A program made the translations under genes and the position numbers. From Collinsella sp. (GTDB taxonomy: Bacteria; Actinomycetota; Coriobacteriia; Coriobacteriales; Coriobacteriaceae): a stretch of 64,000 nucleotides of DNA. The first letter of the stretch is position 1, and the number at the start of each line of letters is the position of its first letter. The notes beneath the pieces are model-generated. The model worked only from the letters and a program-made list of their open reading frames with translations. It searched no databases and had not been told where the DNA came from. This document shows, in pieces, positions 18,499-26,829 of this stretch. The stretch covers positions 1-64,000 of the forward strand of contig DXMY01000018.1 in the NCBI GenBank assembly GCA_019413925.1, written 5' to 3'.

Positions 18499-18523
18499 AA
18501 AAACGGCCCGGTTGCCCGAGCCG
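18499..18523 (-). terminator. Intrinsic-terminator-like hairpin in the htpG leader
   Basis: On the minus strand an eight-pair stem cggctcgg/ccgggccg is closed by a GCAA tetraloop and followed by ttttt, only about 30 bp before the htpG ATG. That leaves no room for a promoter downstream, so it is either an attenuator of htpG or a terminator for the GNAT gene that htpG transcripts must read through. Confidence 0.6.
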
Positions 18524-18670
18524 CATCGCAGACCTGCTATGTCCAGACTTAGATTTTATAACCCATTAGCGCGCATATATACATACGGAATCGAAAAACT
18601 GTATGTCCAAACGCTCTGATACGCCAATTGCCAAGGAGTGTCCCCGACTGCCGGCAGGAAAGGAACGTCC

Positions 18671-19171
18671 CTATCTGCCATCTACGCGCTTGGCCATCCA
18701 AGCATGGGGCTGGCCCTCGTCTTCGTAGTCCACCGGGGCAATCTGCGTGTAGCCCGCCTTGGCATAGAGCGGCAGCACGTATTCCTGAGCATGCAGCTTA
18801 ATGAGCTTGGCACCGGCATCACGCGCGCACGCATCACTGGCCTCGACAATCTTGCTCGCCAGACCGCGACGGCGCATGCTCGGCAGCACGGCCACGCGCC
18901 CCATAATGTAGGTCTCCCCCGCTGCGACGCCTTCGTCCAAGTCGCACGCCGGCGACACCGGGGCTTCCGCATCAGCCGCGCGCTCAAGCTCTTCGGGAAA
19001 CACGCGCGAGCAACCGGCAAGCTCGCCGTCTACATAAAGCGTCACATGAATGCAGTTCGGATCCTCGTCGATAGCGTCGAACTCATTCTCGTAGCCCTGC
19101 TCGTCCATAAAAACGACGCGGCGCACCAACGCCGCGTCATCAAAGCATCCCGTCTTAAGTTGGATATCCAT
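18671..19171 (-). CDS. GNAT-family N-acetyltransferase
   Basis: Small cytoplasmic acetyltransferase of 166 residues using acetyl-CoA. The acetyl-CoA pyrophosphate-binding loop is RRRGLAS within GRVAVLPSMRRRGLASKIV, and the C-terminal KLHAQEYVLPLYAKAGY is the usual last strand and helix. The N-terminal VFMDEQGYENEFDAIDEDP resembles the ElaA/YjcF-like branch. The ATG at 19171 follows aaaggg by five bases; a six-codon longer reading is less likely. Acceptor unknown. It lies 39 bp downstream of the cpsB-like gene on the same strand and may share its transcript. Confidence 0.82.
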   Translation of the reverse strand: MDIQLKTGCFDDAALVRRVVFMDEQGYENEFDAIDEDPNCIHVTLYVDGELAGCSRVFPEELERAADAEAPVSPACDLDEGVAAGETYIMGRVAVLPSMRRRGLASKIVEASDACARDAGAKLIKLHAQEYVLPLYAKAGYTQIAPVDYEDEGQPHAWMAKRVDGR

Positions 19172-19210
19172 GGCTGCCCTTTCATTCAATGCGAACGTTA
19201 GGGACAGATT

Positions 19211-19861
19211 TTAGCGAAAATGAGCTCCGCGCACGCTAAACTTCGCGCGAGCCTTCGCCAGGCAATCGTAATGACCCACGTTATGGGCATCGCTCGCGAT
19301 GAAGCTGTACAGGTTCTGATCGAACAGGCGCTGTGCCGGCTTTTTCTCGCGACCAAAGCGACCGCCGGCAATAAAGTCCGCCGAAGCTTGCAGCTTGCAG
19401 CCCATATCGACCAGGCGCTCCGCCACGCTTACATCCTTTTGAACCGCACGATAGCGCTCAGGATGAGCGATGATCACCTGGTAGCCACGGCACTGCAAAT
19501 CGTAAATCGTGTTCTCGTATTCTCTAAACGCATACGCATCGGCATGCGTCGAAAGCTCGAGCAGGAACTCGTTGGTCCCATCGAAATGCAAGTGCTCCGC
19601 GGCATCGATACCAAGCTCAACGAGCTTTCGATGGTTGACCTCGAAGCCCATCTGGAGCGGAAAACCGTCAGCGTTATCGCGCAGCAGCTCAAAGGCATCC
19701 CACATCTTGTCGTAATCAAAATAGGGATCACGGCAGTGAGGAGTGCAAACGATTCTGGTTACACCGGCCCGCTTGGCAGCCTCGAGCATCGCCAAGCTCT
19801 CATCGAGATCGGCGGCGCCGTCGTCTACCCCCGGCAAGATATGGCAATGAATGTCACGCAT
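19211..19861 (-). CDS. CpsB/YwqE-type tyrosine-protein phosphatase (PHP domain)
   Basis: Metal-dependent phosphotyrosine phosphatase, 216 residues, that reverses autophosphorylation of the CpsD-type kinase in capsule or exopolysaccharide control. PHP motifs are clear: DIHCHILPGVDDGA at the N-terminus, CTPH near 40, an E-N-H stretch, HPERY near 135 and SDAHN near 192. It follows the kinase gene by 17 bp. Order cpsC-cpsD-cpsB matches many Gram-positive polysaccharide loci except that no glycosyltransferase or polymerase gene is present within the window. Confidence 0.9.
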   Translation of the reverse strand: MRDIHCHILPGVDDGAADLDESLAMLEAAKRAGVTRIVCTPHCRDPYFDYDKMWDAFELLRDNADGFPLQMGFEVNHRKLVELGIDAAEHLHFDGTNEFLLELSTHADAYAFREYENTIYDLQCRGYQVIIAHPERYRAVQKDVSVAERLVDMGCKLQASADFIAGGRFGREKKPAQRLFDQNLYSFIASDAHNVGHYDCLAKARAKFSVRGAHFR

Positions 19862-19878
19862 AGGTCGGCCCTAATCAA

Positions 19879-20616
19879 CTAAACGTTTGCTCGGTTGGTG
19901 AAGATGCCCTTTTTGGAAGTGCCCTGACCGTCGGAGCCCTTCTTAACCTTCTTACCGTCCTTGGTGTAGTAAGAATAGTAGTACTCGCTGGTCTCGGTCT
20001 CACAGTAATTCATGACGGTACCGATGAGCTTGACCTTCTCGGACTTCTTAAGCTGGGCGATAGCATTGAGCGCCTCTTCGCGCTTGGTAAAGTCCTCGCG
20101 CACCACGAACAGCGTGCCGTCGGTCAGGCTGGCAATCTCGGCAGCATCGATGAAGGTGCCGACCGGAGGAGCATCGAAGATGACATACTGGAACTTAGCA
20201 GACAGTGCCTTGACCAACTTGGAAAAGCGATGGGAGACGATGATGTCGGCAGGATTGGGAATGTGCGGCTCGGCATCGAGGAAGTAGAAGTTCTTCTGAC
20301 CCGTCTCGACAATTGCCTGGTCAATGGAGATCTGCTCGGAAAGGACCGCATAGAGTCCACCGCGCGAACGAACGCCGAGCATATCGGAAAGGGACCTGCG
20401 GCGCATATCGGCCTCGACCAGGAGCACGGACTTGCCGCTCGTGGCGATTGCCTGAGCAAGGTTAATGGAAACCGTAGACTTGCCCTCGTTGGGAATCGAG
20501 GAGGTAACGGTGATGGTACGAATGGGGTCGTCCACGCTCGCAAAGCGGATGTTGGCCAGAAGGGTCTTGGCGGCATTCTGTACAACGAGCTTGTCGGTGT
20601 TCTTTGCCTTAGCCAT
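19879..20616 (-). CDS. CpsD/CapB-type bacterial tyrosine kinase
   Basis: Cytoplasmic BY-kinase, 245 residues, which works with the membrane adaptor encoded just upstream to regulate polysaccharide chain length or export. Walker A is SSIPNEGKSTVS (about 39-50), Walker A' is VLLVEADMRR (64-73) and Walker B is YVIFDAPPVG (144-153). The C-terminal tyrosine cluster, the autophosphorylation site, is SEYYYSYY (210-217). It starts two bases after the stop of the adaptor gene. The fully split kinase/adaptor arrangement is typical of Firmicutes and actinobacteria. Confidence 0.92.
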   Translation of the reverse strand: MAKAKNTDKLVVQNAAKTLLANIRFASVDDPIRTITVTSSIPNEGKSTVSINLAQAIATSGKSVLLVEADMRRRSLSDMLGVRSRGGLYAVLSEQISIDQAIVETGQKNFYFLDAEPHIPNPADIIVSHRFSKLVKALSAKFQYVIFDAPPVGTFIDAAEIASLTDGTLFVVREDFTKREEALNAIAQLKKSEKVKLIGTVMNYCETETSEYYYSYYTKDGKKVKKGSDGQGTSKKGIFTNRANV

Positions 20617-20618
20617 GC

Positions 20619-21275
20619 CTATTTACCACCTTTCATAGCCGGAATTCGGCCAACAACGGGAATACCCAGGAGCTCTTCTGCCTCTTCGGCACCGCGAATG
20701 CGGGTATTGAGCATGTCTGCCAAAACGACATAGGCAACTGCGATAAAGATACCGGCGAGGAACGCGACGGCAATATACAGCGTACGCTTGGGGCCACTGG
20801 GGGCTTCGGGGGTCTTAGCCTCGTCGATAACGTTGATGCTCTGGGCAGCGCCGACGTTCTGAGCGACCGTACTCACCGAGCTGGCCATGGCCTTTGCGAC
20901 CTCAGCCGTCTCCTTGGCATCGGTGCCGGTAACCGAAAGCGTAATGACACGCGTGGTGGTCTCGGAGGAAACAGACACCTTGTAGTCATCCAGATCGGTG
21001 AGGCCCAGTTCTTTGGCGGCGCCGCTCTTGACGCTATCGCTATCAAGCAGCGTGGCGATATCGTTGGAAAGCATCTGGCTCGCCGAGAGATCGTTGTAGC
21101 TCATCTGACCGCTATCGTCGGTCTTGGCGAGAATGTACATGCTCGTCGTCGCGGTATAGGTGTTGTCCATCGCAGCGAAGGACACGATACCCATGGCGAT
21201 CGCGCAGACCACCGGAAGGGTGATGACCAGCTTGAGGTGCTTCTTCAGCAGCTGGAACAGTTCGAGAAGGGTCAT
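20619..21275 (-). CDS. Wzz/CpsC-type polysaccharide co-polymerase (BY-kinase adaptor)
   Basis: Membrane protein of 218 residues with two helices (about 17-37 and 165-187) flanking an extracytoplasmic domain; it sets polysaccharide chain length and activates the kinase through its cytoplasmic tail. The Wzz signature near the second helix is visible as EAPSGPKRTLYIAVAFLAG. First gene of a three-gene operon (cpsC-cpsD-cpsB). Its ATG at 21275 follows aaaggcaag. No export or glycosyltransferase gene lies beside it, so its target polysaccharide locus must be elsewhere. Confidence 0.88.
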   Translation of the reverse strand: MTLLELFQLLKKHLKLVITLPVVCAIAMGIVSFAAMDNTYTATTSMYILAKTDDSGQMSYNDLSASQMLSNDIATLLDSDSVKSGAAKELGLTDLDDYKVSVSSETTTRVITLSVTGTDAKETAEVAKAMASSVSTVAQNVGAAQSINVIDEAKTPEAPSGPKRTLYIAVAFLAGIFIAVAYVVLADMLNTRIRGAEEAEELLGIPVVGRIPAMKGGK

Positions 21276-21416
21276 GCAGCTTGCCTTTCATTTCCCCAGT
21301 TCGGATTGACAAAACTGTCCGTATGTTATCGCATCTTTTTACCGAGACCAAAATCTATACATAAGAAACAGGCTCTCCTGTAAAAATGACGGAAGCGATC
21401 GTAAAATTGCACAACA

Positions 21417-21445
21417 ACGCCGCACCCGAAAGTCCGATGCGGCGT
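21417..21445 (-). terminator. Terminator of the pstB-phoB-phoR operon
   Basis: acgccgca and tgcggcgt form an eight-pair stem and the minus strand then reads tgttgtgc; it lies 26 bp after the sensor kinase stop. Confidence 0.6.
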
Positions 21446-21470
21446 CTACATCATTATCTATGTTGTATCG

Positions 21471-22895
21471 CTATGCGAATGGCTCCTCCTGCTGTATGGG
21501 AAACGCCACCGTAATGGTGGTTCCCACGCCCAACTCGCTCGATAGATCGAGCGTGGCATGATGATACAGGGCCGCATGCTTGACAATGGCAAGTCCCAGG
21601 CCGGTTCCGCCGCGTGCCTTGGACCTACTCTTGTCCACGCGATAGAACCGCTCAAATACCTTGCCCTGTTCTTCAGGCGCGATACCGATTCCCGTATCGG
21701 CGACCGCGAGGAACGGATGGCCTTCGTCGTTGGTGCCGCACTGCAGCGTAACCGTACCGCCGGGTCGATTGTAGCGGATGGCGTTGCTTGCCAGATTGTA
21801 GATGAGCTCGTCAATCAAGCGCGACACGCCTTCGATGACCACAGGCTTGGTCTCATGACTTATCGTCACATTCGCCTGACGGGCAACCTGTTCAAGACGC
21901 TGCTCAACCGTGTAGATGGCACGCGAGAGCTCAATAGGCTCCGTGGACCCAATGGGCACCGCCTCGCCCTCAGTTGCACGCTCGGCCTCGTCCAAGTTAG
22001 ACAGCGTAAGGATATCGTTGACAAGCGCTGCCAAGCGGCCCGCCTCACGATAGATGCGACCGCCAAAGTTGCGCAGGTCATCCTCGCCCTCAACCATGCC
22101 GTTTGCGATGAGCTCGGCATAGCCCGAAATCGCCGTAAGTGGCGTCTTGAGCTCATGGGTGATATTCGCCGTGAACTCGCGGCGCATACGGTCGTTGTCC
22201 GCTAGCACCGCCATTTGGCGCTTGAGTTCCTGGCGCTGCGACTCGATACGCTCAAGCATGGGGACCATCTCGGCATAGGCGTGCTCATAGCTACGGCGCG
22301 GGTGGTCCAAATCCACCTCTTGTAACGGCGCGATGATGGCACGGGACTCGCGGCGCGCCATGAAAAACGAGAGTACCGCACCCGCTGCTGCGATAAGCAG
22401 CATCGGCGCCACCATCGACAGCAAAATCGCCGCAACGCCAGGCTGGGCCTGCGCCAAGCGGACAACCTGGCCGTTATCAAGGGCGACGGCGCGATACAGC
22501 ATAATCTCGTCGAGCGTAGAGCTTGCACGCTCCGCGGAACCCGAACCATTCTCAAAGGCCTCGATGACCTCGGGGCGATCGCCGTGGTTGGGCAGTGTGG
22601 AAGGCGACGCCTCGTTGTCGTAGGCAACCGATCCATCCTTGTTAATCAGCGTGATGCGCAAGTCCTCGCGATCGAGGCTACGCAAGAACGGGATGGGCTC
22701 CTGCTGCTCGTCGAGGGCGGCAGCAATGAGCTCGGTTTCCTGCGCCAGATTGGCACTCGTGGCATCCGCCAAGGTGTTTTGCACAAAGAACGCACCCAGC
22801 ACCGTAAACGCCACGATAACCGCCATGGCGCAGACAAAAATCGTCACAAAAACGCGGTGCGACAGCGTATGTTTTCCCTGGGGGGCGAAGACCAC
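21471..22895 (-). CDS. phoR: PhoR-like sensor histidine kinase
   Basis: Membrane sensor kinase of 474 residues. Helix 1 lies at about 14-38, an extracytoplasmic sensor follows to about 153, helix 2 is at 154-178, then HAMP-like linker. The phosphoacceptor is His247 in TANITHELKTPLTAISGY; ATP-lid motifs DTGIGIAPEE and GGTGLGLAI follow. It starts (GTG at 22895, after ggaggag) three bases past the stop of the response regulator, so the two are coupled. With pstB at the head of the operon, phosphate starvation is the likely signal. Confidence 0.85.
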   Translation of the reverse strand: MVFAPQGKHTLSHRVFVTIFVCAMAVIVAFTVLGAFFVQNTLADATSANLAQETELIAAALDEQQEPIPFLRSLDREDLRITLINKDGSVAYDNEASPSTLPNHGDRPEVIEAFENGSGSAERASSTLDEIMLYRAVALDNGQVVRLAQAQPGVAAILLSMVAPMLLIAAAGAVLSFFMARRESRAIIAPLQEVDLDHPRRSYEHAYAEMVPMLERIESQRQELKRQMAVLADNDRMRREFTANITHELKTPLTAISGYAELIANGMVEGEDDLRNFGGRIYREAGRLAALVNDILTLSNLDEAERATEGEAVPIGSTEPIELSRAIYTVEQRLEQVARQANVTISHETKPVVIEGVSRLIDELIYNLASNAIRYNRPGGTVTLQCGTNDEGHPFLAVADTGIGIAPEEQGKVFERFYRVDKSRSKARGGTGLGLAIVKHAALYHHATLDLSSELGVGTTITVAFPIQQEEPFA

Positions 22896-22898
22896 GGG

Positions 22899-23627
22899 TT
22901 ACTCCTCCGATGCGGTGGCCGCGGTGTCGTCGCCTTCGGCACCATCACCGGCAGAAGGCTCGGCCAGGCGATAGCCCACGCCGCGCACGGTCTCGATGGC
23001 GCTGGCATGCTCGCCCAGTTTTTGGCGAAGCGTCTGCACGTGCACGTCAACGGTGCGCGAACCGCCGTCGAAGTCCCAGCCCCACACGCTCTGCAGCAAC
23101 GACTCGCGGGTAAAGACAACGCCGGGCTTGCGCATGAGGTACTCGAGCAGGTCGAACTCGCGCAGGGTGAGCTTAAGCGGCTCGCCGGCAACGGTCACCT
23201 CGCGATGGCTGGGCGAAAGCACGATGTCGCCCACGCTGAGCACATCGCTCGCCTGCTTGACCATGCCGCCGCGACGCAGCAGCGCACGGCAACGGCTGGC
23301 AAGCTCCATGAGCGAAAACGGCTTGGTCAGGTAATCGTCGGCACCGCCATCGAGCGCCATCACCTTGTCGAGTTCGGTGTCCTTGGCGGTAAGCATCATG
23401 ATGGGCACCGTCGCCGTCAGGCGATCGGCACGCAGGCGGCGCATAATCGCCAAGCCATCGGTGTCGGGCAGCATGATATCGAGCAGCACAGCATCGGGCA
23501 CCCGTCGCGCCACGGCAGCTTTAAACTCGCCATCGCACGAAAAGCCCTCGGCCTCGATTCCCTGCTTGCGCAGCGCGTAGACCGTCAAATCCCTGATGTT
23601 GTCATCGTCCTCGACGTAATAGATCAT
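22899..23627 (-). CDS. phoB: PhoB-like response regulator (OmpR family)
   Basis: DNA-binding response regulator of 242 residues. The receiver has Asp50 as phosphorylation site in AVLLDIMLPDTDG and Lys102 in DDYLTKPF; the C-terminal winged helix ends VQTLRQKLGEHASAIETVRGVGYRL. An acidic tail of about 15 residues (AGDGAEGDDTAAT) follows the winged helix. Its cognate kinase is immediately downstream, pstB 64 bp upstream. Probable activator of the Pho regulon, including its own operon through the repeats at 24627-24659. Confidence 0.86.
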   Translation of the reverse strand: MIYYVEDDDNIRDLTVYALRKQGIEAEGFSCDGEFKAAVARRVPDAVLLDIMLPDTDGLAIMRRLRADRLTATVPIMMLTAKDTELDKVMALDGGADDYLTKPFSLMELASRCRALLRRGGMVKQASDVLSVGDIVLSPSHREVTVAGEPLKLTLREFDLLEYLMRKPGVVFTRESLLQSVWGWDFDGGSRTVDVHVQTLRQKLGEHASAIETVRGVGYRLAEPSAGDGAEGDDTAATASEE

Positions 23628-23691
23628 GTTGAACCCCTTTGCGGCCGATATGACCGCATCTTAACCCTAAAAGCACCTGTAAAAGACAGCG

Positions 23692-24567
<876 letters not shown>

Positions 24568-24626
24568 ACCGCATACCTCCATATCGATATCAATTCAGCA
24601 GTATCGATAGTAGAAATCGCGGCTCA

Positions 24627-24659
24627 TATGCACGTGAGCGCATTGTCAGGTGTTTGTAA
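24627..24659 (-). promoter_or_regulatory. Candidate PHO box: three 11-bp direct repeats upstream of pstB
   Basis: Reading the minus strand from 24659: TTACAAACACC, TGACAATGCGC, TCACGTGCATA, each starting T-N-A-C, 11 bp apart. OmpR-family PhoB/PhoP regulators bind such 11-bp-spaced direct repeats (TTAACA-type in Gram-positives). It lies 60-90 bp before the pstB start. The match is suggestive only. Confidence 0.4.
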
Positions 24660-24670
24660 GGGCGCCTACG

Positions 24671-25909
24671 CTACGCGGCAGGCAGCTCGATGGTAAAGAC
24701 GGTATGCTCGGGCGTCGATTCGCACGCGATGGTACCGCCATGCGCGCATACAATCTCCTTGGCGATGGCGAGGCCCAGCCCAGCACCGCCGCGATTGGTC
24801 GCACGCGCTGCATCCAGGCGATAAAACTTCTCAAAGATCACCTTGAGCTTTGGCTCAGGGATCGGATCGCCCTGGTTTATAAATCGTACGCGCACGCCGC
24901 CGTTACCCAAACGTCTGGCCTCAATCGTGATCATCGAGCCTTCATAGCTATAGGCAACGGCGTTTTTCATGATGTTGTTGAATACGCGAGCCATCTTGTC
25001 GCCGTCCACGAGCACCGTCAGGTCCTCGCAGATATCAACCTGGGCTTCCTTGTGCTGTTCGTTGAGAATGGGATAGAACTCGTCGGCCACCTGCGCCAGC
25101 AATAGCCCCAAATCGACGTAGGCGCGGGTAAGCACGATATCGTGGAAATCGAAACGCGTGATGTCGAAGAACTCCTCGATGAGCGCGTCGAGCCGGTGGG
25201 CCTTGTCGAGTGCCACGCCTGTAAAGCGTGCACGCTGCTCAAGCGGCAAATCGGGAGCCTCCTGCAGGAGCGAAAGATAGCCCACCACACTGGCGAGCGG
25301 CGTACGCAGGTCGTGCGCCAGGTACGTAACCAGGTCATCTTTGCGATGCGATTCGTCGCGCAAGGCCTGTTGAACCTTACGCTCGCAATCGCGCGCCCGG
25401 TTGAGCGCACCTTCGACCTCGAGAAAGTCGCCGTCGATGGTATCCCACGTGTCGGGGTCATCAATCAGACGGTCCTGAATACGGGCGGCGATTACGCGGT
25501 CGGCATGCTGCTCGCCTTGCTCATAACCCTGGTAATACAGGGCGCGCCCGCAAAAGAACAGGACACAGACGGCGAGCGCCAGCACAAAGCCAAGCATGTT
25601 GAACACAAAGGCGGCATCAAAGAACACGGGCTCGCCAATACCGCCAAGCGCCATGGCCCCGATCGCCAGCGTAATTGTCCACGCGGCACCGCCGATTACC
25701 ACGCAGCGGCGAACGATTTCGAATCGATCGATCAGCAAAAAGCCAATGAGCAGAACTGCCAGGATGCCAACAATATTGTCAATGCCGATGAGTAGCAGAC
25801 TCAGCAAAAAGAGCAGCACCGTCGCAAGCGCGCGGTTGTCAACGACCGCCCTTATGTATTCAAAGAGTCGATCGGGCACCTCGAATACCCGTCTATCGTC
25901 TTTTGTCAT
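24671..25909 (-). CDS. VanS-like sensor histidine kinase
   Basis: Membrane histidine kinase, about 412 residues. Four hydrophobic segments (about 28-43, 45-60, 70-89, 103-121) form the input region, with almost no extracytoplasmic domain. The dimerisation helix reads YLAHDLRTPLASVVGYLSLL with His near 199, and the following DEAPDLPLE-like and IEEFFDITRF stretches strongly resemble VanS of glycopeptide-resistance clusters. The catalytic domain has GGAGLGLAIAKEIV. ATG at 25909 (ggggaag upstream) or GTG at 25915. It follows its regulator gene by 25 bp. No vanHAX genes are present; a divergent D,D-carboxypeptidase gene is next to its partner. Confidence 0.82.
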   Translation of the reverse strand: MTKDDRRVFEVPDRLFEYIRAVVDNRALATVLLFLLSLLLIGIDNIVGILAVLLIGFLLIDRFEIVRRCVVIGGAAWTITLAIGAMALGGIGEPVFFDAAFVFNMLGFVLALAVCVLFFCGRALYYQGYEQGEQHADRVIAARIQDRLIDDPDTWDTIDGDFLEVEGALNRARDCERKVQQALRDESHRKDDLVTYLAHDLRTPLASVVGYLSLLQEAPDLPLEQRARFTGVALDKAHRLDALIEEFFDITRFDFHDIVLTRAYVDLGLLLAQVADEFYPILNEQHKEAQVDICEDLTVLVDGDKMARVFNNIMKNAVAYSYEGSMITIEARRLGNGGVRVRFINQGDPIPEPKLKVIFEKFYRLDAARATNRGGAGLGLAIAKEIVCAHGGTIACESTPEHTVFTIELPAA

Positions 25910-25934
25910 ATCCACTTCCCCACCACCAAAGGCG

Positions 25935-26630
25935 TTATTCGATTATGTAGCCGACGCCCCAGACGTTTTTGATAAAGCGCGGCTTTTGGGCATCATCGCC
26001 GATCTTTTCGCGCAGATGGCGGATGTGCACCATCACCGTATTGTTGGAGCCGGGCATAAAATCCTCGTTCCACACCGCGCGGAACAGGTCCCCCACGGCC
26101 ACCACGCTGCCACGATGCTCGACCAGATACAGCAAGATGGAATACTCGATGGGTGTGAGGCGCACCGGTGCACCGTCCACCGTCACACAACGAGCATCGC
26201 GGTTGATCTCGAGGCCATCGAGCTGGATGGTCGGCGATTCGACCGCCTGTGCGCGGCTGCCGTAGCTGGTGTAACGACGGAGTTGAGCATGAACGCGCGC
26301 TATGAGCTCCAGCGGACGGAACGGCTTGACCACGTAATCGTCTGCACCCAGTGAGAGGCCCTCGATCTTATCCTGCTGGGCATCGCGCGCCGTCAGCATA
26401 ATAACGGGATAGGTATGGCCAGCGCGGATGGTGCGCAGCAACTCAAAGCCGTCGATATCGGGCAGCATGACGTCCAGCAGCGCCAGATCGAACTCCTGCT
26501 CCAAAATCGCCTTGGCAGCATCGGCCCCGCTATAGGCAATCTGGACATCAAAGCCCTCTTTTGTAAGGTAGATACCAACCAAGTCGGCGATGGCCTTCTC
26601 GTCATCAACTACCAAAATGCGCTCATTCAT
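25935..26630 (-). CDS. VanR-like response regulator (OmpR family)
   Basis: Response regulator of 231 residues. Receiver Asp53 lies in LALLDVMLPDIDGF and Lys102 in DDYVVKPFRPLELIARV; the winged helix ends HIRHLREKIGDDAQKPRFIKNVWGVGYIIE broken here as HIRHLREKIGD then KNVWGVGYIIE, a VanR-like ending. The ATG at 26630 follows gaggag by five bases. It is divergent from the D,D-carboxypeptidase gene across 199 bp containing an 11-bp-spaced direct repeat, so that gene is a natural candidate target. Confidence 0.84.
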   Translation of the reverse strand: MNERILVVDDEKAIADLVGIYLTKEGFDVQIAYSGADAAKAILEQEFDLALLDVMLPDIDGFELLRTIRAGHTYPVIMLTARDAQQDKIEGLSLGADDYVVKPFRPLELIARVHAQLRRYTSYGSRAQAVESPTIQLDGLEINRDARCVTVDGAPVRLTPIEYSILLYLVEHRGSVVAVGDLFRAVWNEDFMPGSNNTVMVHIRHLREKIGDDAQKPRFIKNVWGVGYIIE

Positions 26631-26695
26631 GCGTGCTCCTCTCGCGCTCCATTATGCCCGAGGCAGCGCGCGCCACACACAACAAGCGCGGTCGT

Positions 26696-26711
26696 TTAAG
26701 TCGACCTTAAG
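26696..26711. promoter_or_regulatory. Candidate operator: 11-bp-spaced TTAAG direct repeat
   Basis: TTAAGTCGACC followed at exactly 11 bp by TTAAGCACC, starting at 26696 and 26707, in the divergent region between the VanR-like gene and the D,D-carboxypeptidase gene. Spacing fits OmpR-family binding sites. Only two units, so it may be chance. Confidence 0.35.
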
Positions 26712-26784
26712 CACCTATGCGTCCGTTCGGGCGCAGACATGGGCCGCGCGCGCCCGCGCACTGATTGTCCGCGCCGGTAAACGA

Positions 26785-26790
26785 TATACT
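26785..26790 (+). promoter_or_regulatory. -10 element of the D,D-carboxypeptidase gene
   Basis: TATACT on the plus strand, 40 bp before the GTG start; no good -35 is seen at 16-18 bp, which would suit an activator-dependent promoter. Confidence 0.4.
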
Positions 26791-26829
26791 TTGAACTCTA
26801 AAGAGACCATCCCGTCGAAAGCGAAATCT

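Noticed and set aside
18469..18670. CIRCE element for htpG
   Set aside because: No TTAGCACTC/GAGTGCTAA inverted repeat is present in the leader.
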